Notes under the pieces: model-generated | Told to the model about the DNA's origin: nothing | What the model saw: only the letters and a program-made list of their open reading frames with translations | The model's database searches: none | Shown: in pieces, positions 42,168 to 49,520 of the stretch | Numbering within the stretch: position 1 is the first letter of the stretch | How the letters are laid out: every line of letters begins with the position of its first letter | Program-made: the position numbers and the translations under genes | NCBI GenBank assembly: GCA_049664225.1 | Contig: JBATEX010000114.1 | Location: 75,160-139,159 of the forward strand | Length of the DNA stretch: 64,000 nt | DNA from: JAUVRX01 sp049664225 | GTDB taxonomy: Bacteria; Acidobacteriota; Thermoanaerobaculia; Multivoradales; JAHEKO01 | Reading direction: 5' to 3'

Positions 42168-42219
42168 GTCCTCGAGCCTACGGCTACCCGGCCGGGGGCG
42201 AGCCAGTTACAATTCGCCC

Positions 42220-43851
42220 ATGCTCCGCTCCCAGAAACGCATGCTGGCGCTGGTGGGGTCCCTGATTCTGTTATTGGTGATCTGCGCACTGCTCTACATG
42301 GTGGGAATGAGCCGCCTCGAGGGCGAGACGCGGGGCTTCTGGAGAAGTCTCGAGTTCGTCGCCGAGACCCTTTCCACAACGGGGTACGGTGCCGATGAGA
42401 CCTGGTCCAGCCCGGTCATGGTCGTCTTCGTGGTGTTGCTCCAGTTTCTGGGCGTCTTCCTCATCTTCATGATCTTCCCGGTCTATCTCATTCCCTATCT
42501 GGAGGAGCGCTTCGAAGTCCGACTTCCCAAGGAGGCCGGGAACCTGAGTGATCATGTCGTGATCTACAGGTTCGGTCCCGCGGTGTCGACTCTGGTCGAT
42601 CAGCTCGAACAAGCCTCGATTCCAACAGTCATTGTCGAAGAGGACGAGACCACTGCTCGACGCCTGATCGAAGATGGTCATAAGGTCGTGTCGGGCAGTC
42701 TGGAGGATGGGGTCCTCAACCGGATCTGCCTTGACAAGGCGAAGACCCTGATCGCCAACAGCACCGACGACGAAGACGCGGCGGTAATCCTGGCCGCTCG
42801 GCAGTCCGGCTTTGACGGCGAAGCCCTGGCGCTCGTCGAGGATCCATTTCACCGGAAACCGATCATGCTGGCCGGTGCCACGGCGACTTACACTCCCCGT
42901 CACGTTCTGGGTGCCGCCCTGGCGGCTCGAGCCAGTCAGCGCGTCAGCCCTACTCTCGCCGATGCGCAGCAGGTGGGCCCCAGGCTGAAGGTCAGCGAGG
43001 TGAGGATCCCCAGAGGCAGCAGTCTGGCTGGTCAAACGCTCGCTGAAGCGGGTCTCGGGCAGCGGACCGGCATATCCGTGATCGGGCAATGGGTTGGCGG
43101 CCGTCTGGTGGCCCCCCCGACGGCTGAAATGCGGTTAGAGCCCGACGGAATCTTGGTTCTGGTGGGCAGTCCCACGAGCATTCACAGGTTCGAGGAGCTT
43201 TGCGACGAAGCCAAGCCGCTGCGCCGCCACGGCCCGATCGTGGTCGCCGGCTTCGGTGAGGTCGGTGGCAAAGTAGTCGAGCTGTTGACCGATGTCGGTG
43301 AGGAAGTGATCGTCATCGACCGGGAGGAGCGCGAGGGAGTGAAAGTGGTTGGGGATGTCCTCGACCCGAGGGTCCTGGAACAGGCGGGGGTCGGCTCGGC
43401 GAAAGCCGTGGTCTTGGCCGTCGACACCGATAGCGCCACGATGTTCGCCACGGTCATCGTCAAGGATCTGGCGCCTCACGTGCCGGTGATTGCGAGGGTC
43501 AACCGCGCCGAGAACGTGGAGCGAATCCACCGGGCCGGCGCCGACTTCTCGCTCTCGATCAGTCAGGTCTCCGGACAGATCCTGGCTCGGCGACTGCTCG
43601 GTGAAGAAGCGGTTTCCGTCGACCCGCAGCTCAAGGTGCTGAAAGTCGGGGCCCAGGGTCTGGCCGGCGACCATCCGGCGCGATTGGAGATCCGCCAGAA
43701 GACCGGCTGTTCGGTGGTAGCGGTCGAACGGGGTGACGCCTTGGTAATGGAATTCGGTTCCGACTTTCGCTTCCAGCCCGAGGACGTCATCTACGTCTGC
43801 GGCAGCAGCGATGCGACCCGGTCCTTCCTCAAGGCCTTTCCTCAGAGCTAG
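42220..43851 (+). CDS. Two-TM potassium-channel-like protein with two RCK (TrkA-N/C) domains
   Basis: 543 residues. Helix 1 (LALVGSLILLLVICALLYMV), pore loop with ETLSTTGYGADE, and helix 2 (VMVVFVVLLQFLGVFLIFMIFPV). TTGYG fits the K+ selectivity filter, though Ala precedes the Asp of the usual GYGD. Then RCK1 (VVIYRFGPAVSTLVDQL, a degenerate nucleotide loop) with a TrkA-C domain, and RCK2 with an intact Rossmann loop VVAGFGEVGGKVVELL and a second TrkA-C. It would be a ligand-gated K+ channel or transporter in the inner membrane. Confidence 0.88.
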   Translation: MLRSQKRMLALVGSLILLLVICALLYMVGMSRLEGETRGFWRSLEFVAETLSTTGYGADETWSSPVMVVFVVLLQFLGVFLIFMIFPVYLIPYLEERFEVRLPKEAGNLSDHVVIYRFGPAVSTLVDQLEQASIPTVIVEEDETTARRLIEDGHKVVSGSLEDGVLNRICLDKAKTLIANSTDDEDAAVILAARQSGFDGEALALVEDPFHRKPIMLAGATATYTPRHVLGAALAARASQRVSPTLADAQQVGPRLKVSEVRIPRGSSLAGQTLAEAGLGQRTGISVIGQWVGGRLVAPPTAEMRLEPDGILVLVGSPTSIHRFEELCDEAKPLRRHGPIVVAGFGEVGGKVVELLTDVGEEVIVIDREEREGVKVVGDVLDPRVLEQAGVGSAKAVVLAVDTDSATMFATVIVKDLAPHVPVIARVNRAENVERIHRAGADFSLSISQVSGQILARRLLGEEAVSVDPQLKVLKVGAQGLAGDHPARLEIRQKTGCSVVAVERGDALVMEFGSDFRFQPEDVIYVCGSSDATRSFLKAFPQS

Positions 43852-43866
43852 GCTGGCCGACCGGGC

Positions 43867-44175
43867 TCAGCCGGGCGAGCGGAGCCTCTCGATGTCTCGA
43901 TCGCGCCTCTCCTCTACACGGCGCCTGTCTTCTGCGTACTCCTCCTCGACCTTGACCCTTTCTGAAAGGTCTGCGGCTCCCTTGAGGCTGTCGTGAAAGA
44001 GAATCTCGAGCTCGGCGAGCTTGGCTTCGCTCTGATTGCGAAGCTCGGCGATCTGGTCTCGAACCTCGGGGCTCAGGCCCTCGTCACGCGGCCTCTCTAT
44101 GCCCTGCTCCTCGAGTCTCTCGAGGGCCAGGTCGTAGGCCGACTTCATGCCGGTTGTCTTGTCGTCCCGTGCCAC
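43867..44175 (-). CDS. Short charged coiled-coil protein, unknown
   Basis: 102 residues, no Cys, dominated by Glu/Arg/Lys heptads (LRNQSEAKLAELEILF, VKVEEEYAEDRRRVEERRD). YDLALERLEEQGI near the start resembles other small acidobacterial and deltaproteobacterial hypothetical proteins. No signal or membrane segment. Convergent with the K+ channel gene, 15 bases away, and divergent from the ABC operon. Not recognised further. Confidence 0.7.
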   Translation of the reverse strand: MARDDKTTGMKSAYDLALERLEEQGIERPRDEGLSPEVRDQIAELRNQSEAKLAELEILFHDSLKGAADLSERVKVEEEYAEDRRRVEERRDRDIERLRSPG

Positions 44176-44204
44176 GTGGTGAGCCTATCACCGGGGCGAG
44201 GCCC

Positions 44205-44233
44205 TTCACCCGAATCGAGCGATTTGCTATAAA
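44205..44233 (+). promoter_or_regulatory. Sigma70-like promoter of the ABC operon
   Basis: -35 TTCACC (44205-44210), 17-base spacer, -10 TATAAA (44228-44233). It lies about 95 bases before the ATG at 44329, leaving a 5' leader of roughly 85-90 bases. Confidence 0.55.
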
Positions 44234-44328
44234 TTCGCAGTTAAGGGGGCGGGTCGTTCCTGGCTTGCTGCCGAATTCGCTCTATTTGAATGTGAGTTTC
44301 AACCCTCGTTGGAGGAGGCTACGTAAGA

Positions 44329-45309
44329 ATGATTGATGCGCAAGGCCTGACTCGGCGGTACGGTGAGTTCACCGCCGTCGACGGGATTTCGTTCACCGTG
44401 GACGAGGGCGAGATCGTGGGCATGCTGGGCCCCAACGGCGCCGGCAAGACAACGACTCTGCGAATGATTACCGGCTTTCTGCCCCCGACCGATGGTCACC
44501 TGACGGTTGGCGGCAGGGATCTGTTCAGCGACCCGGTGGCGGCGCGACGGGAGGTGGGATACCTGCCTGAGAATGTCGCCTTGTACCCGGAGATGAGGGT
44601 TGCGGAATACCTGCGCTACCGGGCGATGTTGGAGGGCCTTCCCCGCGCCAAGGCCAGGCCGAGGATTTCCGAGACCGTGAAGAGTTGCTTTCTCGAAGAG
44701 GTGGAGAATCAGATCATCGGCACCCTTTCCAAAGGCTACCGCCAGCGGGTTGGGCTGGCGGCTGCCATCCTCCATCATCCAAGCGTTCTGGTCTTGGACG
44801 AGCCGACCGTCGGTCTCGACCCCAAGCAGATCATCGCCATTCGGGAGTTGATTCGCGAGCTGGGACACAGGCAGACCCTGCTGCTGTCGAGCCATATCCT
44901 GCCGGAGGTCGAGCTGCTCTGCGATCGGGTGATCATCATCGACCGAGGGCGGATCGTCGCCGAGGGCTCGCCTCGGGATTTGCAGGAGAGCTGGGTCGGG
45001 AACACCATTCTCAGGGTAGAGCTGAAGGACGATCCTGGGGAGGCGCCGGAGGTGCTCGCAGCTATTCCGGGAGTCGTCGACCTCGCGGGTGGAGACACCG
45101 GGTGCTACCGACTCGAGTGCTCCACCAGCACAGATCCGCGGCAATCGGTCTTCGAAGCAGCCAAAGAAAGAGGCTGGGTACTGCTGGAGCTGGCACGTGA
45201 GCAAGCCTCGCTCGAGGACATCTTCGTGCGTCTCACCACCCAGGAGCCGGTTCCGAGCTCCGGCCGGGGTGAGTTGGGCGATGCGTCGCAAGAGGAGGTG
45301 CCGTCATGA
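44329..45309 (+). CDS. ABC transporter ATP-binding protein (GldA/NosF-like)
   Basis: 326 residues. Walker A GPNGAGKTT at residues 34-42, signature LSKGYRQRVGLAAA, Walker B VLVLDEPTVGLDP, H-loop SSHILPE. The C-terminal extension has the fold common in GldA-type proteins. GGAGGAGG precedes the start. It overlaps the permease gene (ATGA). With the next three genes it forms the widespread ATPase/permease/GldG/DUF4340 set, first known from gliding Bacteroidetes but found in many non-gliding bacteria. Substrate unknown. Confidence 0.92.
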   Translation: MIDAQGLTRRYGEFTAVDGISFTVDEGEIVGMLGPNGAGKTTTLRMITGFLPPTDGHLTVGGRDLFSDPVAARREVGYLPENVALYPEMRVAEYLRYRAMLEGLPRAKARPRISETVKSCFLEEVENQIIGTLSKGYRQRVGLAAAILHHPSVLVLDEPTVGLDPKQIIAIRELIRELGHRQTLLLSSHILPEVELLCDRVIIIDRGRIVAEGSPRDLQESWVGNTILRVELKDDPGEAPEVLAAIPGVVDLAGGDTGCYRLECSTSTDPRQSVFEAAKERGWVLLELAREQASLEDIFVRLTTQEPVPSSGRGELGDASQEEVPS

Positions 45310-46046
45310 AGGGCATCCTGTCCGTCATGGGCCGAGAGCTCAGGGCCTTCTTCTTTTCTCCGTTGGCCTACATCGTGGCGGCGCTGTTGCTGGTGGTCAA
45401 CGGCCTCGTTTTCTGGTTGATTGTCAGCTATCTGAACGATCCGAGGGCCGGGTTCGGCGCTCCACTGGAGCTCTTCTTCGGCCAGACGCTGTACTTCTGG
45501 CTGGTGCTGTTGTTCGTCGCCCCGGTTCTGACGATGCGGTTGTTGAGCGAGGAACGCCGCAGCGGGACGATCGAGGTGTTGATGACGGCTCCAGTTACCG
45601 AAGGGCAGGTGGTAGTAGGGAAGTACCTCGCAGCCCTGCTGTTCTACTGCTTTCTTTGGCTCCCGACGGTGGCTTACCCGGCGCTGCTGGCTTACTACAG
45701 TGAAGTGGACTGGGGTCCGGTGCTGGCCGGATACCTCGGGGTGCTGGGGATCGGGGCCCTGTTTCTATCGGTTGGGCTCCTGGCTTCGTCCCTGACGAAG
45801 AGTCAGCTGGTCGCGGCGATCCTCACATTTGCGATGCTCATTCCACTGTTTACGTTCGGGCTTCTCGAGAATCTGTTCAGCGACGCACCCATCCGCGAGC
45901 TGCTCTCCTATCTGAACCTCTGGCAGCACATGGAGGAGCTCGGCAAGGGCATCGTCGACACCCGCCATCTCGTTTATTACCTCTCGGCGACCGTGCTCTT
46001 CGTCTTTCTGTCCGCGCGGGCGCTCGAGTCTCGGAAGTGGAGATAG
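45306..46046 (+). CDS. ABC-2 permease (GldF-like)
   Basis: 246 residues, six membrane helices. RELRAFFFSPLAYIVAALLLV is the typical ABC-2 opening; TMRLLSEERRSGTIEVLMTAPV is the conserved inter-helix loop, followed by GVLGIGALFLSVGLLASSLTKSQ. Overlaps the ATPase gene by four bases and is 4 bases before the GldG gene. Confidence 0.92.
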   Translation: MKGILSVMGRELRAFFFSPLAYIVAALLLVVNGLVFWLIVSYLNDPRAGFGAPLELFFGQTLYFWLVLLFVAPVLTMRLLSEERRSGTIEVLMTAPVTEGQVVVGKYLAALLFYCFLWLPTVAYPALLAYYSEVDWGPVLAGYLGVLGIGALFLSVGLLASSLTKSQLVAAILTFAMLIPLFTFGLLENLFSDAPIRELLSYLNLWQHMEELGKGIVDTRHLVYYLSATVLFVFLSARALESRKWR

Positions 46047-46050
46047 ACCG

Positions 46051-47565
46051 ATGGCCAGATTCGACAAGAAATCGAGGCAAAAGGTCCTCTCCGGCTCTCT
46101 GTTCGGTGCCGGCGTCCTGCTGGCGATCGTGCTTTTCGCCATCACGAACTACTTCGGCTGGAAGTACCACCAGCGCTTCGACTGGACCGAAAGCCAGCTC
46201 TACTCGCTGTCGGAGAAGACCGAGAACGTGCTGGCAGAGCTCGACCGCGACGTGGAAGTCGTGGTTTTCATGAGCCCCGGCGACCCTCTGTTCAGCGCCG
46301 TCCGCGAGCAGCTGGCGCGCTATGAGGCTGGGTCGCCTCGGATCGGGATCCGCTACGTAGATCCGGAAAAGAACCTCCTCGAGGCGCAGAGCCTGGTGGA
46401 CAAGTACGAGCTCAGCCATCTCAATGTGCTGGTCTTCGACAGTGGTGACGACCGCCGCATCATCGACAGCAACGACCTGGCCGACTACGACTACTCGGGA
46501 ATGCAGTACGGGCAAAGCGCTCAGCTCACCGGCTTCAAAGGAGAGCAGGTCTTTACCAGCACCCTGCTGGATCTCATGGAGAGCCGGAAACCGAGGATCT
46601 TGTTCACGACGGGCCACGGTGAGCTCAGCCTGGACGACGGATCGCCGGAGGGCATGTCCCTGGCCCGCGAGCTGCTCGGCAAAGACAACTTCGAGTTGGA
46701 GGAGTGGGCCACGATAGGTCAATCCCAAGTTCCGCTCGGAACCGACCTGCTGGTCATCGCGGGTCCCGACTCTACTTTTCTCGAGCCAGAGCTTCAGGTA
46801 TTGAGGAGCTTCCTCGAGTCCGGTGGTCGGCTGCTCGTCCTGCTGGATCCGACGCTCTCGGCAGGGACCGGTCTGGTCGAGACCGGTCTGGAGGCGCTGC
46901 TGGTCGATTTCGGCGTGGTGGTGGGAGAGGACATCGTCGTGGATCCCTCGAATCCGCTGCCGTTCTTCGGGGCCGAGACGATCTTCGTGAACTCCTACAG
47001 CGATCACCCGATCGTGCGGAGCCTGGATCAGGCTCAGCTGCCGGTGGTCGTAGCCCTGGCGCGGTCGGTCGGACTCGCCACCGAGGCTTCGGGGTACGAC
47101 ATGCAGGAATTGATGCGCACTTCGCCCGATGGATGGGGCGAAACCGGTTTCGACAATCTCCAGGAAGTGGGTTTCGACGAACTGGATCTCCCAGGGCCGG
47201 TGCCACTGGCTGTAGCAGTGGAGAGCGCCAGCGAAGGCCCAGAGGGTGATCTGGAGAGTCTGTCCGCCGAGGGCGCACCTGGTGGGGATCCTGCGGGGCA
47301 GATGCGACTGGTAGTAGTTGGTGATGCCGACCTCGCCACCAACGCGCAGCTCCAGAGCGTGCCGAATGCCACCTTTCTGGGCAACGCTCTGAACTGGTTG
47401 GTGGAAAGGGAGGCGCTCGTCGGCATTCCTCCCAAGAAGCCCGAGCAGGTGAAGCTCAGCATGTCCCATGCGGAGCTCTCCCGTCTCACGTGGCTGGTGC
47501 TGATCGTGCTCCCCGGGCTCGTCCTTCTGGCCGGACTGGCCGTCTTCTTGCGGCGCAGGAGGTGA
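46051..47565 (+). CDS. GldG-like auxiliary protein of the ABC operon
   Basis: 504 residues. N-terminal helix (GAGVLLAIVLFAITNYFGW), then RFDWTESQLYSLSEKTENVLAELDRDVEVVVF, the hallmark of the GldG/ABC-type auxiliary domain, a large periplasmic domain with FTTGHGELSLDD, and a C-terminal helix (LTWLVLIVLPGLVLLAGLAVFLRRRR). It probably forms part of the membrane complex with the permease. Confidence 0.88.
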   Translation: MARFDKKSRQKVLSGSLFGAGVLLAIVLFAITNYFGWKYHQRFDWTESQLYSLSEKTENVLAELDRDVEVVVFMSPGDPLFSAVREQLARYEAGSPRIGIRYVDPEKNLLEAQSLVDKYELSHLNVLVFDSGDDRRIIDSNDLADYDYSGMQYGQSAQLTGFKGEQVFTSTLLDLMESRKPRILFTTGHGELSLDDGSPEGMSLARELLGKDNFELEEWATIGQSQVPLGTDLLVIAGPDSTFLEPELQVLRSFLESGGRLLVLLDPTLSAGTGLVETGLEALLVDFGVVVGEDIVVDPSNPLPFFGAETIFVNSYSDHPIVRSLDQAQLPVVVALARSVGLATEASGYDMQELMRTSPDGWGETGFDNLQEVGFDELDLPGPVPLAVAVESASEGPEGDLESLSAEGAPGGDPAGQMRLVVVGDADLATNAQLQSVPNATFLGNALNWLVEREALVGIPPKKPEQVKLSMSHAELSRLTWLVLIVLPGLVLLAGLAVFLRRRR

Positions 47566-47568
47566 TTC

Positions 47569-48996
47569 GTGCGTCCCAAGTCGGTCCTGGTCCTGTTTGT
47601 CATAGTGGTCGCTCTGTTGGCGTTCATCTGGTTCTACGAGCGGGAGCTGCCCTCGAGCGACGAGCGAGGGGAGCTGGCCAAGAAGACCCTCCTTTTCGAT
47701 CGTAGTGAGATCGAGCAAATAGAGCTGGAGCGGGAGGGCCAGCGGGTGCGGCTAGTCCGCATCCCGAGTGAGCCTGATGCAGAGGAGGGAGACGCATCCC
47801 TTGGTTTCTTCGAGGACGAGTGGAGGCTCGAAGAGCCCTTTGCAAGCCGGGCCGACGTCGATCTCGTCAACGGGCTGCTGGATGCCCTCGAATCGGTCGA
47901 GAAGCTGCGTCAGCTAGAAGAAATGGGGGCTTCCGAGGCCGGACTCGAATCTCCCAGGGCGACACTGCTTCTGCACACCGATGCGGGGATCACGGAACTT
48001 GCCGTAGGCAGCGAAGTCCCAGCCTCGGAGACGATGATCGTAAGGGTGAATGAGGACGACCCACAAGTCGTGAGCAACTCCCTCTGGAGCCATCTGAGTG
48101 AGGAGCCCGGGAACTGGCGTAGCAAGGACCTCTACCTCGGGGAGCGAGACGCCATCCACAGCGTGGTCCTGGACACCGAGACTGCCAGAATCCGTCTGGC
48201 TCGCCGAGGCGATTCGTTCTGGATCGAGGAACCGCTCGAAGACAGGGCGGATCGAGAGCGAATTCGAGCCCTACTCGGCTCGATCGTCGGATTGAGGGTT
48301 CACTCCTTCATCGATGAGCCTAAGGACTCCATGGCGGACCTCGGCTTGGATCCACCCGTCGCCACCGTCGAAGTCGCCGCTCTCGAGGGACAGCAGGAGT
48401 TTCGACTGGACTGGGGGCTACCGGTGTCGGAGGACGCCACGAGATCCTTCGCCCGCGTCGGGGAGCAGATCTTCGAGACCTCGACTCCTCTGGCGGAGTA
48501 CCTGGTCTCGAGTCCCGAGGAATGGCGTTCCCTGGCTCTGACGACATTCGAGACCCATCAGATCGACTCCGTTCGAGTACTGACCGATGAAGGCGAGCTC
48601 GAGCTCCGGCGGGCCGGTGCGGATTGGCAGCGCAACGACGAGAGGATCTCCTTCACCGCGGTCAGTGATCTTCTCTATTCGCTGGTGGAGGCCAAGGCGT
48701 CAGGGATCGATAGCACCGTGGAGCTCGCAGACGCTGATGCGGGGCAGGCCGAGCCGCATTTCGAGATCGCGCTCTCCGACGGCCAGCGGGAAGAGGTCCT
48801 GAGCCTCGGGCAGGCGACCGGGGGTGGGATCGCCGTCAGGTCGAGCGACCGAGACGCCATCCTGGTGCTGGAGGCGGAGGTCTTGGACGAAATCCGGCAG
48901 AAACTGGCTGAAGTTCGCGCGGCTGAACCGGTCGGCGGCGAAAGCTCGACATCGACCACTGAGATTCAGGAAGATTCAGACGACGAAACGCAGTAG
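47569..48996 (+). CDS. DUF4340 protein of the ABC operon
   Basis: 475 residues with GTG start 3 bases after the GldG stop; AGGAGGTG overlaps the junction. One N-terminal helix (VLVLFVIVVALLAFIWFYE), then three to four repeats of a beta-rich module (IEQIELEREGQRVRLVR, IHSVVLDTETARIRLARRG, QIDSVRVLTDEGELELRRAG), as in DUF4340. Periplasmic; acidic tail. Function unknown but always found with this ABC set. Confidence 0.88.
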   Translation: MRPKSVLVLFVIVVALLAFIWFYERELPSSDERGELAKKTLLFDRSEIEQIELEREGQRVRLVRIPSEPDAEEGDASLGFFEDEWRLEEPFASRADVDLVNGLLDALESVEKLRQLEEMGASEAGLESPRATLLLHTDAGITELAVGSEVPASETMIVRVNEDDPQVVSNSLWSHLSEEPGNWRSKDLYLGERDAIHSVVLDTETARIRLARRGDSFWIEEPLEDRADRERIRALLGSIVGLRVHSFIDEPKDSMADLGLDPPVATVEVAALEGQQEFRLDWGLPVSEDATRSFARVGEQIFETSTPLAEYLVSSPEEWRSLALTTFETHQIDSVRVLTDEGELELRRAGADWQRNDERISFTAVSDLLYSLVEAKASGIDSTVELADADAGQAEPHFEIALSDGQREEVLSLGQATGGGIAVRSSDRDAILVLEAEVLDEIRQKLAEVRAAEPVGGESSTSTTEIQEDSDDETQ

Positions 48997-49520
48997 GACC
49001 CTACTTGAATCACCCTGCTGAGTGCATCTGACTGAGCCGCAAAAGGTTGCGGCTCTAGACACCTGTCCAAGGAATGCTCGTGCTCGGGTCCCTAGAGGCT
49101 CGAGGAAGGCAATTTCTGGGTGTTCGACCACAATATGTAGTGGTTTTCCTCTTGACAGGGCGCCAGATCTCGTGCAGTCTAGGACATCCTGAGATCGTTG
49201 AGATGTCGCTCAAAGGGCCCACAGAATGCCAGGGCGAAGCCTGTCCAACCGGCCGGTCAATGGCACTTCCAAGGCCCTCACGACACCAAGAGTTTCGAAG
49301 GGGGCAAGCTCACTCGGACAGCGATTCTGATGGGGCTTGGAAAGGGGTCGCCCGCTGGTGATTTGGCGTTCGAAGGCTTCTTTCCGGTGGGTTAGGGCGC
49401 CCTGGTGCTCGGTGGCGCTACCCACGGCAAACTCAAACTACTAACGCCTTGAGTCTTGGGGCAGGGGGCTTGGAAGTGACGGTACGTACGGAATCGACTG
49501 GCGGAGAGGAGCAGGGTGCG
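48997..49520 (+). promoter_or_regulatory. Long leader of nrdJ with NrdR-like box and hairpins
   Basis: No convincing gene in 524 bases. Noted in order: a perfect hairpin GAGCCGC / GCGGCTC at 49034-49055 (possible end of the ABC transcript, no T-tract); an NrdR-box-like palindrome at 49128-49143; TTGACA at 49152-49157 with only weak -10 candidates; and a hairpin GTGGGT...ACCCAC at 49387-49425. I looked for the B12 box of cobalamin riboswitches and did not find one. Confidence 0.5.
49128..49143. promoter_or_regulatory. NrdR box candidate
   Basis: CCACAATATGTAGTGG fits the NrdR consensus acaCwAtATaTwGtgt at nearly all conserved positions. NrdR represses ribonucleotide reductase genes when dATP is high. 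It lies just upstream of a TTGACA and about 380 bases before nrdJ. NrdR usually binds two boxes about 21 or 31 bases apart; a second box is not clear. Confidence 0.6.

Noticed and set aside
48997..49520. Cobalamin riboswitch upstream of nrdJ
   Set aside because: The conserved B12 box (GCCACTG type) and flanking core could not be found on either strand.
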